Of a stretch of 64,000 nucleotides of DNA, positions 42,297 to 51,845 are shown piece by piece (position 1 is the stretch's first letter; the number at the start of each line of letters is the position of its first letter). The notes below the pieces were generated by a model. That model saw nothing but the letters and a program-made list of their open reading frames with translations, was not told the origin of the DNA and did no database searches. The translations under genes were made by a program, and so were the position numbers. This DNA comes from Alkalihalobacterium sp048323755 (lineage in GTDB: Bacteria > Bacillota > Bacilli > Bacillales > Bacillaceae_F), in contig NZ_JBLWFS010000006.1 of the NCBI RefSeq assembly GCF_048323755.1, forward strand, positions 62,001 to 126,000, read 5' to 3'.

Positions 42297-44231
42297 TTAT
42301 TCAATGTTTAATTTATTACTAGATTTTTGTACGATAATGTACTCTGATAAAACTATAATTGTAAACAAGCCATAGCCTAATATATCAGTTAAAATGTTAG
42401 AGTATACAAGCAATATACCAGTGCTAAACAAGAGTAAGCGCTTCCAAATGTTAATTTGCTTAAAAACAAACCCTTGAACAGCCATTGATATTGCAGTAAT
42501 TCCTATTAAGGCTGAAAAAATAGCCAACACTATATCCTTTTTTTCCCCGATTAGTAGTAATTCTGGGCTATAAACAAACATAAATGGTAAAATGAAAGCA
42601 CTGATTGCCAATTTACTTGATGTGATAGCGGTCTTCATTGGATTCGCGCCTGCAATAGCAGCACCAGCATAAGCTGCAAAAGCTATAGGTGGAGTTACAT
42701 ATGACAATACTCCAAAAAATAAGACAAACATATGAGCTGCCATTGGTTCAATCCCCATATTGATCAAAGTAGGTGCAACTAGGACTGATAAAACCATATA
42801 GGTAATTATTGTTGGAAGTGCCATCCCCATTATTATTGAAGCGATCATAGTCATCAAAAGCAAAGGTAATAAATACCCTTGTGATAAATCAACTAGAATC
42901 GAGGATAATCGTGGGCCAAAACCTGTTATTGAGAAAGTTCCCATAATAATTCCTGCGGTAGCACAAGCAGCAGCTATCTCCATTGTAGTATAAGAACTTC
43001 TTTCTAGAATTTTTAAAAACCTCTTTACTGTAAAGCGGTTACTCTTACTAAAAATATTAATGATGATAATTGAAACTATAGCAAAAAATCCAGCACGTAC
43101 TGGTGAATAACCTACAATAACTAGAAGATATAATAGTAGAAGTAACGGAAGAGCGTGGAACCACCCTTCCTTCAAAACTTTTATTAAAGAAGGTAATTGT
43201 TTTTTCGCTACTCCCTTTAATTGATTTCTCACTGATTCAATATCAACCATTATTAGGAGAGCTGAAAAGTATAAAAATGCAGGAATTATTGCAGCAATAA
43301 CTACCTCTCGATATGGTACGCCCATTACCTCCGCCATAACAAAAGCTGTTGCTCCCATAATTGGAGGCATAAACTGTCCACCGGTAGAAGCTGCTGCCTC
43401 TACCCCACCTGCAAAATGGGGTCTATAACCTAATCCCTTCATCATTCTAATCGTAACTGACCCAGTACTAACAACATTTGCAGCAGGACTTCCAGTAATA
43501 CTGCCAAAGAAAGCACTACTTATGACTGCCATTTTTGCAGGTCCTCCCCTAACCCATCCAATTAACGCTGTCGCTAAGTCCATAAAGAATTTTGCAGCAC
43601 CTGAAGCAATTAGAAAGTAAGATAACATGATAAAGATGACAATCAGTGTTGCTGAGATACCTAAGGCTACACCGTATATTCCATTTAAAGATAAAAATAA
43701 ATAACTAATTATTTGATCAAGATCATTACCTGCGTGGGAAAACATTAAAGGCCAATGATGTCCAGTGTAAGCATATATTAGGAGGAATACAGCAACAACT
43801 GGTAGTACCCAGCCAAAAACTCTTCTAGTAGCTTCTAAAATTAATAGTATTGCTAAACCACCAAAAATATAATCCGTAATAATTGGTAGCCCCGCTCTGT
43901 TAGTAAGTACATCTGCGTTAAAATAGACGTATATACCAATACTAATACTTCCTAATGCTAGTATTAAATCAATAATAAAACCCCATTTACTTTCTTTAAA
44001 TTTAATTGAGGCTGGAACTAAAATAAATACTAGTGTTAGAGCTAAAGTTAGATGGATACTTCTATGAATCAATACATGAATAGACCCAAAATAAGATGTA
44101 TACAAGTGAAACAATGCCCAACAAATAGCTATAGTGGAAACTAAAAATGCTAAAAATCCTTTAAACTTTCTATGTTTTTTAGTTGTAAAGCTTTCTAACT
44201 CGTTATCATTAAATTCATTTACTTTTGTCAT
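42297..44231 (-). CDS. TRAP transporter fused small/large permease
   Basis: A 644-residue membrane protein with about 16 helices. The first four correspond to the small DctQ subunit and the rest to DctM; FFGSITGSPAANVVSTGSVTI and GGQFMPPIMGATAFVMAE are the strongest family signatures. Na+-coupled import of organic anions is expected, together with the TAXI protein. It is the first gene of the six-gene operon. The palindrome at 44364-44386 lies about 135 bp upstream. Codons are markedly A/T-rich. Confidence 0.92.
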   Translation of the reverse strand: MTKVNEFNDNELESFTTKKHRKFKGFLAFLVSTIAICWALFHLYTSYFGSIHVLIHRSIHLTLALTLVFILVPASIKFKESKWGFIIDLILALGSISIGIYVYFNADVLTNRAGLPIITDYIFGGLAILLILEATRRVFGWVLPVVAVFLLIYAYTGHHWPLMFSHAGNDLDQIISYLFLSLNGIYGVALGISATLIVIFIMLSYFLIASGAAKFFMDLATALIGWVRGGPAKMAVISSAFFGSITGSPAANVVSTGSVTIRMMKGLGYRPHFAGGVEAAASTGGQFMPPIMGATAFVMAEVMGVPYREVVIAAIIPAFLYFSALLIMVDIESVRNQLKGVAKKQLPSLIKVLKEGWFHALPLLLLLYLLVIVGYSPVRAGFFAIVSIIIINIFSKSNRFTVKRFLKILERSSYTTMEIAAACATAGIIMGTFSITGFGPRLSSILVDLSQGYLLPLLLMTMIASIIMGMALPTIITYMVLSVLVAPTLINMGIEPMAAHMFVLFFGVLSYVTPPIAFAAYAGAAIAGANPMKTAITSSKLAISAFILPFMFVYSPELLLIGEKKDIVLAIFSALIGITAISMAVQGFVFKQINIWKRLLLFSTGILLVYSNILTDILGYGLFTIIVLSEYIIVQKSSNKLNIE

Positions 44232-44363
44232 AATACCCCCCCATCAACAAGATATATTTTAATCAGTTTTTACAATGGTTGTATCTTAAAAATTATTAGT
44301 AATTCTATTTAACCTTTCTACTATATTTATACAAGTTTTTTTCTCAAATAAGAACTATTATTT

Positions 44364-44386
44364 TCAGAATTTAATTTAAATTCTGA
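44364..44386. promoter_or_regulatory. palindrome upstream of the TRAP operon
   Basis: TCAGAATTT-AATTT-AAATTCTGA, 9-bp arms. It lies in the only gap upstream of the operon and is a candidate operator. No regulator gene is adjacent; the closest in the island is the LysR gene at 33445. Confidence 0.45.
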
Positions 44387-44564
44387 ATAAATATAATTGA
44401 AATTTATAATTAATTAAAGTCAAACTAAACTTATTCACTTTATATAGTATTTAATCGAAATAGTTAATATAGTTAATTTTTTAAGGTATGTGCTAATATA
44501 ATAAGTAAGTTTTTCTTTTTCAACAAAAAAGGAGTGCCTAAAATAAACTGGCCCCCATGTCAAT

Positions 44565-45432
44565 GACACTATAAAAAAGAGATTAAGCAACTAGAAGGTG
44601 ATCCCTATATTGAATAGGGGTCATCCTTTTTAAATTCCACTGATAGCGATAATTGTTATAGTAAACCATATAATGATTTGTCTTTGCCTTTAACTCTTTT
44701 AATGTTCTGGCGATTGGTAATCTACATCATCTTTTAAATGCCTTTAATATAAATTCTTTCACTTCTAAGTCTAATTGTTCTTTTGCTTCTCTACTATTTA
44801 ATGCTTTTACGTTGCTATAATACCCAGAACGTGAAACCTTTAAAAGGTCACAAAAATATTTAGTCATTCGTTTAAAGTGATTTTGTTCAATCGTTTCATA
44901 TATCACCTGATACACACTACATGGATTTAAATTTTTTCTTGCGTTTAGCAGCCTCCTTTCTGTCGCTTCTAGCTTTTTTAATAGCTCTACTTGTCCTTCG
45001 AGAAGCTTGATTCTTGCTTCCTGCCTCTCAATCACTTCTGAAGGTGTAAGTTCCCGTTTCAATAGTCTACCTGAACTTGTTTTCCTCGAATCGGTCAGTC
45101 CAATCAGCCCATTCTTTTCATAGGCTTTCTTCCATCTATAAGCTGATTGTTCGATTGGCTTTATTCCTATAACGTCCACACATTGAAACCGTTCTCTGCA
45201 AAGATTTGCGAGAGAGTTTTCCTGCAAGGTACTCATCCATAAATCTATTTTTAAAGGAGTCCGTATATGTAATAGCCTGCTCACTAACTCGTTGTACATT
45301 TAGATTTGTTGAAGTGTATTTACTTCTTTGGTTGAAAAAAATATTTTGCTCATCCTGTTCTCCTAATCCCATATCATGAATTCAAGTATATAAAAAAATA
45401 CCTGTAGATAAAACACTCTTTTTCAAGTGTCC
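44565..45432 (-). mobile_element. deleted IS3/IS150-type insertion sequence
   Basis: The inner ends match as imperfect inverted repeats: GGACACTTGAAAAAGAG at the 45432 side and TGACACTATAAAAAAGAG at the 44565 side. The frame inside codes for a broken transposase. The element is about 870 bp, far below the roughly 1.3-1.6 kb usual for the group, so it is internally deleted and inactive. It lies at the right-hand end of the A/T-rich island. Confidence 0.7.
44583..45372 (-). pseudogene. IS3-family transposase, frameshifted and lacking the catalytic core
   Basis: The N-terminus (RVSEQAITYTDSFKNRFMDEYLAGK) is in one frame and the continuation (VDVIGIKPIEQSAYRWKKAYEKNG...GRLLKRELTPSEVIERQEARIKLLEGQVELLKKLE) in another. 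After KEFILKAFKR and a stop, the same frame jumps to LPIARTLKELK and NHYMVYYNNYRYQWNLKRMTPIQYRDHLL, the transposase C-terminus. The whole DDE domain between them is missing. Confidence 0.8.
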
Positions 45433-45719
45433 TAACTACAGGTACCAGTTTAAAACTCCTACACTCTTTACTATCTTAGCTCTAATATTCGTTTAATAAT
45501 TTTTCTAAATCCGATGGTTTGTTAAATTATAGTTAATCTATTAGATAAGTGAGTCCTGATCTTAGCCACGTTAAGTACAATATATATATCGAATCGCTTT
45601 CAGGAATGGATCGAGAAACAATTACCGTTTTCCACCAAATTCTAACCGTTCTTCAACGTCCTGTAATATAATATATTACTCTTTCAAAAATGATACACAT
45701 TCTACTATCAATTTTTGCT
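45433..45719. other. 287-bp gap at the island edge
   Basis: A/T-rich, with no supported gene and no clear terminator for either side. The base composition shifts back towards the chromosomal average in the gene that follows. Confidence 0.4.
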
Positions 45720-47678
45720 TTATATTTTAAGCAAACATAACCGCTCACATAGCTGTAAATAATTTTGGGCATATTCCAAATCATATGATCCTGACTCATT
45801 ATGAACTAACGCCAAAACCTCTCGTACTGAACGAGTACCATCGATCCAATATTGTAAAAACACTTCATACCCTGCTGGTGGCTTGGCTTGCTTTTTATAT
45901 TCATACCACTCTAAGCGATCTTCTAACGGTAAACGTTCTAATTCAAACGTTAAGTCAAAAGGACCCTCATAGGTTCTTTTATAAACCTTATCCGCAAACT
46001 CTGATGTTGGACGAGCCGCTTTTGTTTCAGTAGCTACAAATTGTTCGCTTCCATCTGCATGCAGTTGTAATACTTTTATTTGTTCACCTAGTAACTCTTT
46101 TGCTCGATCTACTTGCTGGGCGATGCTAGCAAACTTGCGAATATTCGCATACTGTCGATAGCTGTCCAATGCACTTCTTTCATAGTCACAGTAAAATTCA
46201 AAGGCTTCTGCCCAATTATTGTTAAGGCGCTGATCATTAAATATTGTTGTAAGCGCCTGTTGTAAGTCTGTGTATCTTGTAGCAGTATCATTGTTTAATA
46301 GTAACGACCAGTCTTGTTCACTACCGTTGGCTAAACCATAGGCATATAAAGATGTCGTCAGTGCAACCATTTTCATCAAGTTTGGATCTAGATTATTCGT
46401 CGAATCTTCAGTCGTATGGTAATGCTTATCTGGCCACTGGATCAGCATCGGACATGGAATCCCAATCGTCGGGTCAGCAATAATATAATGATCACTTCCT
46501 CCAGAAAACCGTGTTCTTAAGAAATGGGTTGTACTGTAGCTGAAGGTCCCTGTTAAATTGCTCGTATTCTGACTTGCTTGCTGAAACAAGTTATAAGCAA
46601 AACGATCAACAAAAGTCGGCGTTGCCATTGGAGGTTGTTCAATACATAACGGACCTCCACCTTTCGTCTGATCTGCTCCCACCATATCTAAGTTCAGCGC
46701 TGCAATTGTAGTGTCTTTCCGCTCCGGGTGTTGAGCAAAGTACGCATACGTTCCTGTCATTTCAGGCATCATTAAAAACCGAATACCTAAATCAGGTTGC
46801 GGTAGCTTTCTTTCACTGATCAGTCGCTGTAATGCTCGCATTGTTTCCATTAATGTACCTGGGCCTGATGCATTATCTTGTCCCCCAGGGTACGGATGAC
46901 ATAAGTGACTGACTATAAGTATTTCCTCTTGTTGTTTTCCAGGAATAAAAAACTCGATATTCTCGTATTGACCATCATACAGCTCTGCATCTACTTTTGC
47001 TTTCAAACGAACCGTTCCTTGTTTACACTTTGCGCGTAATTCCTCTCCTACTCTTGGAGAAACCGCAAAACCAAATGCTTTTTGTTCGTCTCCCTGCCAC
47101 CAGAATGACGTATACTGGATAGCATCAGGCATATCTAACCGCGTTCGGATCGGTGCATATTCATTTAAATTATCAAAAACAAGTCCGATTGCCCCATGCT
47201 TAACAACGGCTAGATCATGAATTAAAAATTGGTTTCCGCGAACAAGCGCAATTTTGCCTTTTAGATTGTGCCCCTCATAACTTTTCGGGTCTTCTGCCTG
47301 TTCAACGACAACAAGTTCCGCCTCAACTCCTTCTGGAGGTGTGGACACACTCCGTTGTACAACAGAAATTTCTTCTTCTTCAAACCTCGCTATCCGCTTC
47401 CGATCTTCTCCTTCAATCCATAACTCAGCATGATTACAATGCCATTCTTGAAAGGTCCGATGAGCTAAAAATCGGCTGCCCGCTTCAGCTGAATAGGATA
47501 TTAATTCGGCATCAACCCCATCACGTTTTAATAATTTGACAACTGCTTCTGCAGCCTCACGATAACCTGTTGAAGCTTGGATCCGATGAAACTGCGCAAT
47601 CCGATCTGCATATCGAAACGCTTGTCTTCCTGAAAGTTCCTCTTGTAAAACTTTTCGCCAGGTCGAAAACATATTCAT
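45720..47678 (-). CDS. M28-type aminopeptidase with PA-like domain (DUF4910-like)
   Basis: A 652-residue protein. A protease-associated insert lies at about residues 100-210 (LKGKIALVRGNQFLI, GAIGLVFDN). The M28 metal ligands are visible: His at about 258-261 (SHLCHP), D268 (GQDNASG), E306 (MMPEMTG), D331 (LNLDMVG) and H421 (KHYHTTED). A C-terminal extension of about 200 residues completes the DUF4910 layout. There is no signal peptide. It probably removes N-terminal residues from peptides or processes a peptide-like natural product. Confidence 0.85.
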   Translation of the reverse strand: MNMFSTWRKVLQEELSGRQAFRYADRIAQFHRIQASTGYREAAEAVVKLLKRDGVDAELISYSAEAGSRFLAHRTFQEWHCNHAELWIEGEDRKRIARFEEEEISVVQRSVSTPPEGVEAELVVVEQAEDPKSYEGHNLKGKIALVRGNQFLIHDLAVVKHGAIGLVFDNLNEYAPIRTRLDMPDAIQYTSFWWQGDEQKAFGFAVSPRVGEELRAKCKQGTVRLKAKVDAELYDGQYENIEFFIPGKQQEEILIVSHLCHPYPGGQDNASGPGTLMETMRALQRLISERKLPQPDLGIRFLMMPEMTGTYAYFAQHPERKDTTIAALNLDMVGADQTKGGGPLCIEQPPMATPTFVDRFAYNLFQQASQNTSNLTGTFSYSTTHFLRTRFSGGSDHYIIADPTIGIPCPMLIQWPDKHYHTTEDSTNNLDPNLMKMVALTTSLYAYGLANGSEQDWSLLLNNDTATRYTDLQQALTTIFNDQRLNNNWAEAFEFYCDYERSALDSYRQYANIRKFASIAQQVDRAKELLGEQIKVLQLHADGSEQFVATETKAARPTSEFADKVYKRTYEGPFDLTFELERLPLEDRLEWYEYKKQAKPPAGYEVFLQYWIDGTRSVREVLALVHNESGSYDLEYAQNYLQLCERLCLLKI

Positions 47679-47814
47679 TTCCCCTTTTTCTGAGCTATGT
47701 ATTGTAATTATTATTTTTAGACTATTCGGTTATTATTGTACCAAAATGAAGGGAGCTTTTGGCGGTCCCTGATAAATTTATTTAGAGATACGTAATATTT
47801 TTTTCAAACAAAAA

Positions 47815-47845
47815 AATACCTCCTGCAACATTACAGAAAGTATTT
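47815..47845 (-). terminator. terminator of the DUF3231 gene
   Basis: AAATACCTCCTG pairs with CAGAAAGTATTT across a short loop, with interruptions. On the minus strand it is followed by seven T. Confidence 0.6.
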
Positions 47846-47877
47846 TAAAAGGTGTATGTTTAAAACCAATGATTTCG

Positions 47878-48432
47878 TTAACTATGCTCTCTTGGGACGC
47901 CAGGAGGAGAGTATGGTGGCGGACTTTTCAACCAACCTCTGGCTTTCATTAAATTTTTAAGCGGTGAGGCAAATTTCATAAGTTGCACTTGGATTTGAAA
48001 AAACATCAGACCGACATCACTTCTAATACATTGAGACATGGATGTTGCACAAAATGAGATGGATGCAGCTACTTTTGCTGAAATTAAATTCGCAATTTCA
48101 TCATTTGTTAATCTTACACCTTCAGGAACTGCAGCAGGGTCTGAGTGCGGCTTATCTTCATTTACAGCAGGTAATTGAACCCCCTCTTTAATTAAGAACT
48201 CCTTAATCATTTCGTAATCTTTTTTAGATCCTTGTATCGCATTTTCTAATGTATGTTTTAAATCAGAATCAGTCGTTGTGTTAAGTGCGGCTTGGTAAAG
48301 GGCTCGTGCCTCTTGAAATGCAGTGACAGCCGTCCATAAGCTCATTACCTCACCTACATGTAACGGTGGTTTGGGTTCATTATCTATAAAAGATTGTAAC
48401 AACTCCGTTACCGCTTCTATCGCTCTTGTCAT
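47878..48432 (-). CDS. DUF3231 family protein
   Basis: A 184-residue helical protein. PPLHVGEVMSLWTAVTAFQEARALYQAALN, EFLIKEGVQLP and DPAAVPEGVRLTNDEIANL are the diagnostic DUF3231 segments; full-length members have two such four-helix modules, so this is a one-module form. A proline-rich tail (SPPPYSPPGVP) is unusual. The start is the ATG at 48432 with GGGGTGG 5 nt upstream. Family members are widespread in spore formers, without an assigned biochemical role. Confidence 0.8.
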   Translation of the reverse strand: MTRAIEAVTELLQSFIDNEPKPPLHVGEVMSLWTAVTAFQEARALYQAALNTTTDSDLKHTLENAIQGSKKDYEMIKEFLIKEGVQLPAVNEDKPHSDPAAVPEGVRLTNDEIANLISAKVAASISFCATSMSQCIRSDVGLMFFQIQVQLMKFASPLKNLMKARGWLKSPPPYSPPGVPREHS

Positions 48433-48476
48433 CGCTTCCACCCCATGGTTGGTTAGATTTATGAACTGTATTATGT

Positions 48477-48507
48477 AAAACTAGTGCATTCGGAAGGCAC
48501 TAGTTTT
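48477..48507. terminator. perfect 11-bp hairpin terminator
   Basis: AAAACTAGTGC (48477-48487) with GCACTAGTTTT (48497-48507). It lies 25 bp after the stop of the 41-codon frame at 48532 on the minus strand. Confidence 0.8.
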
Positions 48508-48531
48508 CTAATTACACTTTTACTGTTCTCA

Positions 48532-48657
48532 TCAAATTCGGCTGGTTCGAACCGTCAGGAGGTAAGTTAAACTAATCAAAAACACGTGAATATTGTTCAT
48601 TCTTTGGATTAGTTTCGACAACAAATCTTTAAACAATACGCCAAGTCGATTGATCAT
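48532..48657 (-). CDS. 41-residue micro-protein
   Basis: A 41-codon frame with GGAGG 8 nt before the ATG and a perfect terminator just after it. The product MINRLGVLFKDLLSKLIQRM... has an amphipathic basic N-terminal helix, then a short hydrophobic segment (VFLISLTYLLTV) and a basic end. It could associate with the membrane. There is no known family. The SD and terminator are the main support. Confidence 0.45.
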   Translation of the reverse strand: MINRLGVLFKDLLSKLIQRMNNIHVFLISLTYLLTVRTSRI

Positions 48658-48760
48658 TTTCATCCCCTCCATCCATTATTATTAGCTATTGAAACGGAAA
48701 TTTTATTATAAAATTTTTTCCAATTTATTTGTTGAACATGAATTTTAAGTAATAAAGAAA

Positions 48761-48785
48761 GACCAAACGGAATATCCATTTGGTC
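48761..48785 (-). terminator. terminator of the lysine-rich protein gene
   Basis: GACCAAA (48761-48767) with TTTGGTC (48779-48785), 11-nt loop, followed on the minus strand by TTTCTTTATT. Confidence 0.7.
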
Positions 48786-48796
48786 TCATTACGGTA

Positions 48797-49162
48797 TTAC
48801 CATTCATCACAGCACGATCTACGCTTCGGTCTAACAATCCATGGTCGATCATCAACTTTTCTACGTTTATTGGAATGTTTGTGTTTAAAATCATGCTTCC
48901 GTTTATCCTCATCGTCTTTCTTCTTCTTTTTTTCCACTTCTTTGCAGACAAGGACCACTTTGTCATCTTTTCTTTTGTCCTTCACTTTACATTCCAAGAA
49001 GAGTTTATCTTCATGTTTCTTTTTCTTTTTCTTTTTTTCTATCTCTTTGCAAACTAAGAACTTTTTGTCATCATCTTTCTTTTTTCGATGACCGTCCCTC
49101 TTTTTATGATGTTCAATTAAATCTGCCAGGTCATGAAGTAATTCTCGATAGTGGTCAAACAT
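48797..49162 (-). CDS. lysine/aspartate-rich protein with cysteine repeats
   Basis: A 121-residue low-complexity protein. After a helical start (MFDHYRELLHDLADLIEHHKK) come three repeats, each a short hydrophobic strand with one Cys: KKFLVCKEIEKKKKK, DKLFLECKVKDKRK and DKVVLVCKEVEKKKKK. They are separated by poly-Lys/Asp runs, and the end is RPKRRSCCDEW. Such sequences resemble cross-linked spore-coat or exosporium proteins (for example the Lys-rich CotG type), but no family is certain. The start is the ATG at 49162, 6-7 nt after AAGGAGG. Confidence 0.65.
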   Translation of the reverse strand: MFDHYRELLHDLADLIEHHKKRDGHRKKKDDDKKFLVCKEIEKKKKKKKHEDKLFLECKVKDKRKDDKVVLVCKEVEKKKKKDDEDKRKHDFKHKHSNKRRKVDDRPWIVRPKRRSCCDEW

Positions 49163-49315
49163 CTTCTCCCTCCTTCCTATCAAGAGATGTTATATTATAT
49201 TTAGGAAGAAGGAGTTATGGAAAGGCGCTTGTCTTACGATAGATGACTGTTTTTTTCTTTTAATTCTAAACTTATTCTCAATCTAATTGCCTTATTCCCC
49301 TCCATTAATAGAGTA

Positions 49316-50878
49316 CTAGTTCACGTTCCGCTCAATAGTACCCCAGTATTTTGCCCGTAATGCCTTCTTATCGAGCTTTCCATATGGTGTTAAAGGAAAC
49401 TCCTTGACGAATTCGATTTCTTTAGGACGTTTATATTTGGATAATAGCTTGGAACAATGAAGGAAAATATCATCTTTCTTTACATCCTCATGCGTAGGAA
49501 TAATAAGTGCTAGAACTGATTCGCCCCAATCCTCATGAGGTACACCTATAACTGCAACCTGACTTATATCTGGATGTTTTTGAAGTACATTTTCAACTTC
49601 TGTTGTATAAACATTCATTCCCCCAGTAATAATCATATCTTTTTTCCGGTCTAATAAATAAACGTAGCCATCCTCATCAATTTTTCCAACATCGCCTGTA
49701 AATAACCACCCATTTTGTATTGTCTCGCTGGTCTTGTCCGGCAATTTATAATACTCATTCATGACATAAGGAGACTGAACGACAATTTCTCCCTCTTCTC
49801 CAGCAGCCAGCATTTCTCCAATAGAATTAACAACTTTTACATTACACATTAAGACAGGACGGCCACAACTTTTTAATCGGTGAACGCGGTCTCGATCCAA
49901 GCTGTGGTCTTGTTTGGAAAGCTTAGTGATAAAATTTGGACACTCAGTCTGTCCAAAAAATTGGAGAAAAACTGAACCGAACCGATCCATTCCCTCTTTT
50001 AACCGCTGTTCCGTAATAGGTGCTGCTCCATAAACAATGGTTTTTAGAGATGAAACCTCATAGGTGGTATTTTTTAATTCGTCAAGCATCCTATAAATCA
50101 TCGTTGGAACCATAAACGTAAATGTAACTTTTTCTTGTTCAATGATTTTTAAGATTTCATTCGGATCAAATTTTTGTTCAATAATAATTGTAGCACCTTG
50201 AAGTAACCCAGTTTGTGTAAACAAACCTGCTGAATGGGAAAGTGGAGTCGAAAATAACATTTTCTCTACATCATTTATTTCAGTTTCAATCATATGTGAG
50301 CACATATTAATAAAACCGTTTTTTTGACTATGAAAAACACCTTTTGGTAATCCTGTTGTACCACCTGTATAAGCGAGCAAATATAAATCTTCTGGTTGTA
50401 CTTTGCTTTGAGGGTTTTCACTAGGTTGAAGTGCAATAAATTGGGACCATGGAATGAATTCTGCAGGACATTTTTTTTGATCACAAATAGCTACGATGTA
50501 TTTTAGATGAGGGAGATTTTTTTTAATGTTGAGGATCACTTCGAAAAAGTCAGGTCCAACAAATAATATCTTTGCTTCAGAGTCTTGTAAAATATATTGA
50601 ATCTCTTTTTCAACTAACATATCATTTAACGGAACCTTACCAGAACCCGCTTTCATAATTGCTAAGTCAGCCATAATAAATTCTGGACAGTTAGACATGA
50701 GTAGTGCAGACCGTTCACCAGGTCCGATGCCTAATTCAATCATCGACCAACTACAACGATTTGCATTTAGTTCAATTTGTTCATAAGTATATTCTTTATC
50801 TTGAAACTTAATCGCCGTTCGGTCCTTATAATTAGCAAAAGCTTGTTCAAATAAAGATTGCATTGTTTCTCTATACAT
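49316..50878 (-). CDS. AMP-dependent acyl-CoA ligase
   Basis: A 520-residue AMP-binding enzyme. The P-loop is YTGGTTGLPKG at about residue 180; YGAAPI, FFGQTE (A5), GWLFTGDVG (A7) and DRKKDMIITGGMNVY (A8) follow, and the catalytic Lys is in TPYGKLDKK near the C-terminus. It activates a carboxylic acid as acyl-AMP and then acyl-CoA; the substrate pocket is not predictable by eye. The start is the ATG at 50878 with GGGAGG 6 nt upstream. It lies 5 kb outside the catabolic island, so a shared pathway is only a possibility. Confidence 0.88.
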   Translation of the reverse strand: MYRETMQSLFEQAFANYKDRTAIKFQDKEYTYEQIELNANRCSWSMIELGIGPGERSALLMSNCPEFIMADLAIMKAGSGKVPLNDMLVEKEIQYILQDSEAKILFVGPDFFEVILNIKKNLPHLKYIVAICDQKKCPAEFIPWSQFIALQPSENPQSKVQPEDLYLLAYTGGTTGLPKGVFHSQKNGFINMCSHMIETEINDVEKMLFSTPLSHSAGLFTQTGLLQGATIIIEQKFDPNEILKIIEQEKVTFTFMVPTMIYRMLDELKNTTYEVSSLKTIVYGAAPITEQRLKEGMDRFGSVFLQFFGQTECPNFITKLSKQDHSLDRDRVHRLKSCGRPVLMCNVKVVNSIGEMLAAGEEGEIVVQSPYVMNEYYKLPDKTSETIQNGWLFTGDVGKIDEDGYVYLLDRKKDMIITGGMNVYTTEVENVLQKHPDISQVAVIGVPHEDWGESVLALIIPTHEDVKKDDIFLHCSKLLSKYKRPKEIEFVKEFPLTPYGKLDKKALRAKYWGTIERNVN

Positions 50879-51038
50879 AAGTAGCCTCCCTAATATAAAC
50901 TCTACTATAATTGTATATATTTTTTCTGAAAATTTCAAATATTAAACGTACTTTTTAGTTGAGTTTTTGGAGTTAGCGCTAGTATATATTCACATATAAG
51001 TATTTTAATTTTATAAGACTACTTAATTATCTTCATAT

Positions 51039-51464
51039 TTAAATATTGCTAATTTCTATTTCTTTTAATTGCCGAATAGCTGCTTTACAAACCCCGTATG
51101 AGAGCCATTTACAGCCTTTGCATAAAACGTCTAAATCATCAGGTTCAATATTCTCTCGGATCCGTCGAAAAATGGTTTTCTTGGAATAATAAAAGCCAGG
51201 GCGAACTTGTAATTTTTCATTGATTCTTCGATCCAGTTCTCTGATTTCATAATCCACTTTTTCAAATGTCGTGCAGTTGTTCCTTTCCATTGCCGGGCAA
51301 TGCTTACAAATTTCGTCCGTATGCTCATTCACAAAGATCTCAAAATCGAGATCTAATTTACGATAAATTGGCGCGAGGTGCTCCATTTTATTGATAAAAG
51401 AAGGAGAATAACCATGTCCACTATAGCCTAATAAACATAATAAATGATGCCCCCGTAAATTCAT
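51039..51464 (-). CDS. DUF1284 family cysteine-rich protein
   Basis: A 141-residue protein starting NLRGHHLLCLLGYSGHGYS, the DUF1284 hallmark, with Cys clusters CKHCPAMERNNC and CKGCKWLSYGVC that could bind a metal or an Fe-S cluster. The function is unknown; members often occur next to oxidoreductase or radical-SAM-related genes, which is not the case here. GGGGGAGG precedes the ATG. It stands alone. Confidence 0.8.
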   Translation of the reverse strand: MNLRGHHLLCLLGYSGHGYSPSFINKMEHLAPIYRKLDLDFEIFVNEHTDEICKHCPAMERNNCTTFEKVDYEIRELDRRINEKLQVRPGFYYSKKTIFRRIRENIEPDDLDVLCKGCKWLSYGVCKAAIRQLKEIEISNI

Positions 51465-51689
51465 TTGACCTCCCCCTTATAAATCTAGTCATATCTTCAA
51501 GCCAGCACCAAAAATCAAAGATATATTGTACAAATTATTTTAAAGTACGTTTACATTTCACTTATCTTTTATAAATATTCAGTATCACTAAAGGATAATC
51601 CTTTTTCATTAAACTTAATGTAAACCTATCTTGTTTTTATGTTAACATATAAACTTAAAAATAGCATGTGACAATGTCTGTTGTATTCT
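51465..51689. other. A/T-rich gap without a supported gene
   Basis: 225 bp upstream of the DUF1284 gene, rich in A and T, with stops in all frames. It presumably holds that gene's promoter. No repeat or hairpin stands out. Confidence 0.4.
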
Positions 51690-51845
51690 TGGGAATTTGG
51701 ATGGGAATTCAAAGCAATTTGAAGCTACTATGAGGAAAGTAAAGGGTTAATACCATTTCAGACTAAAGATGTACTTGCATGAACGAGGGAGTTATTGCAA
51801 CAAAAAAATAACCTACAAAATGCTGATCAAAGTCAAAAGCAATAA
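51690..51845 (+). pseudogene. short decayed gene remnant
   Basis: One frame reads LGNLDGNSKQFEATMRKVKG and stops. A shifted frame reads LIPFQTKDVLA, a stop (TGA), then TRELLQQKNNLQNADQSQKQ to a stop at 51843-51845, right at the terminator. Joined, they look like the helical tail of one protein broken by a frameshift and a nonsense codon. The family is not recognised. Confidence 0.35.

Noticed and set aside
48780..49091. Phe/Ser-rich plus-strand frames
   Set aside because: They are the antisense reading of the lysine-rich gene, whose SD, terminator and repeats support the minus strand.
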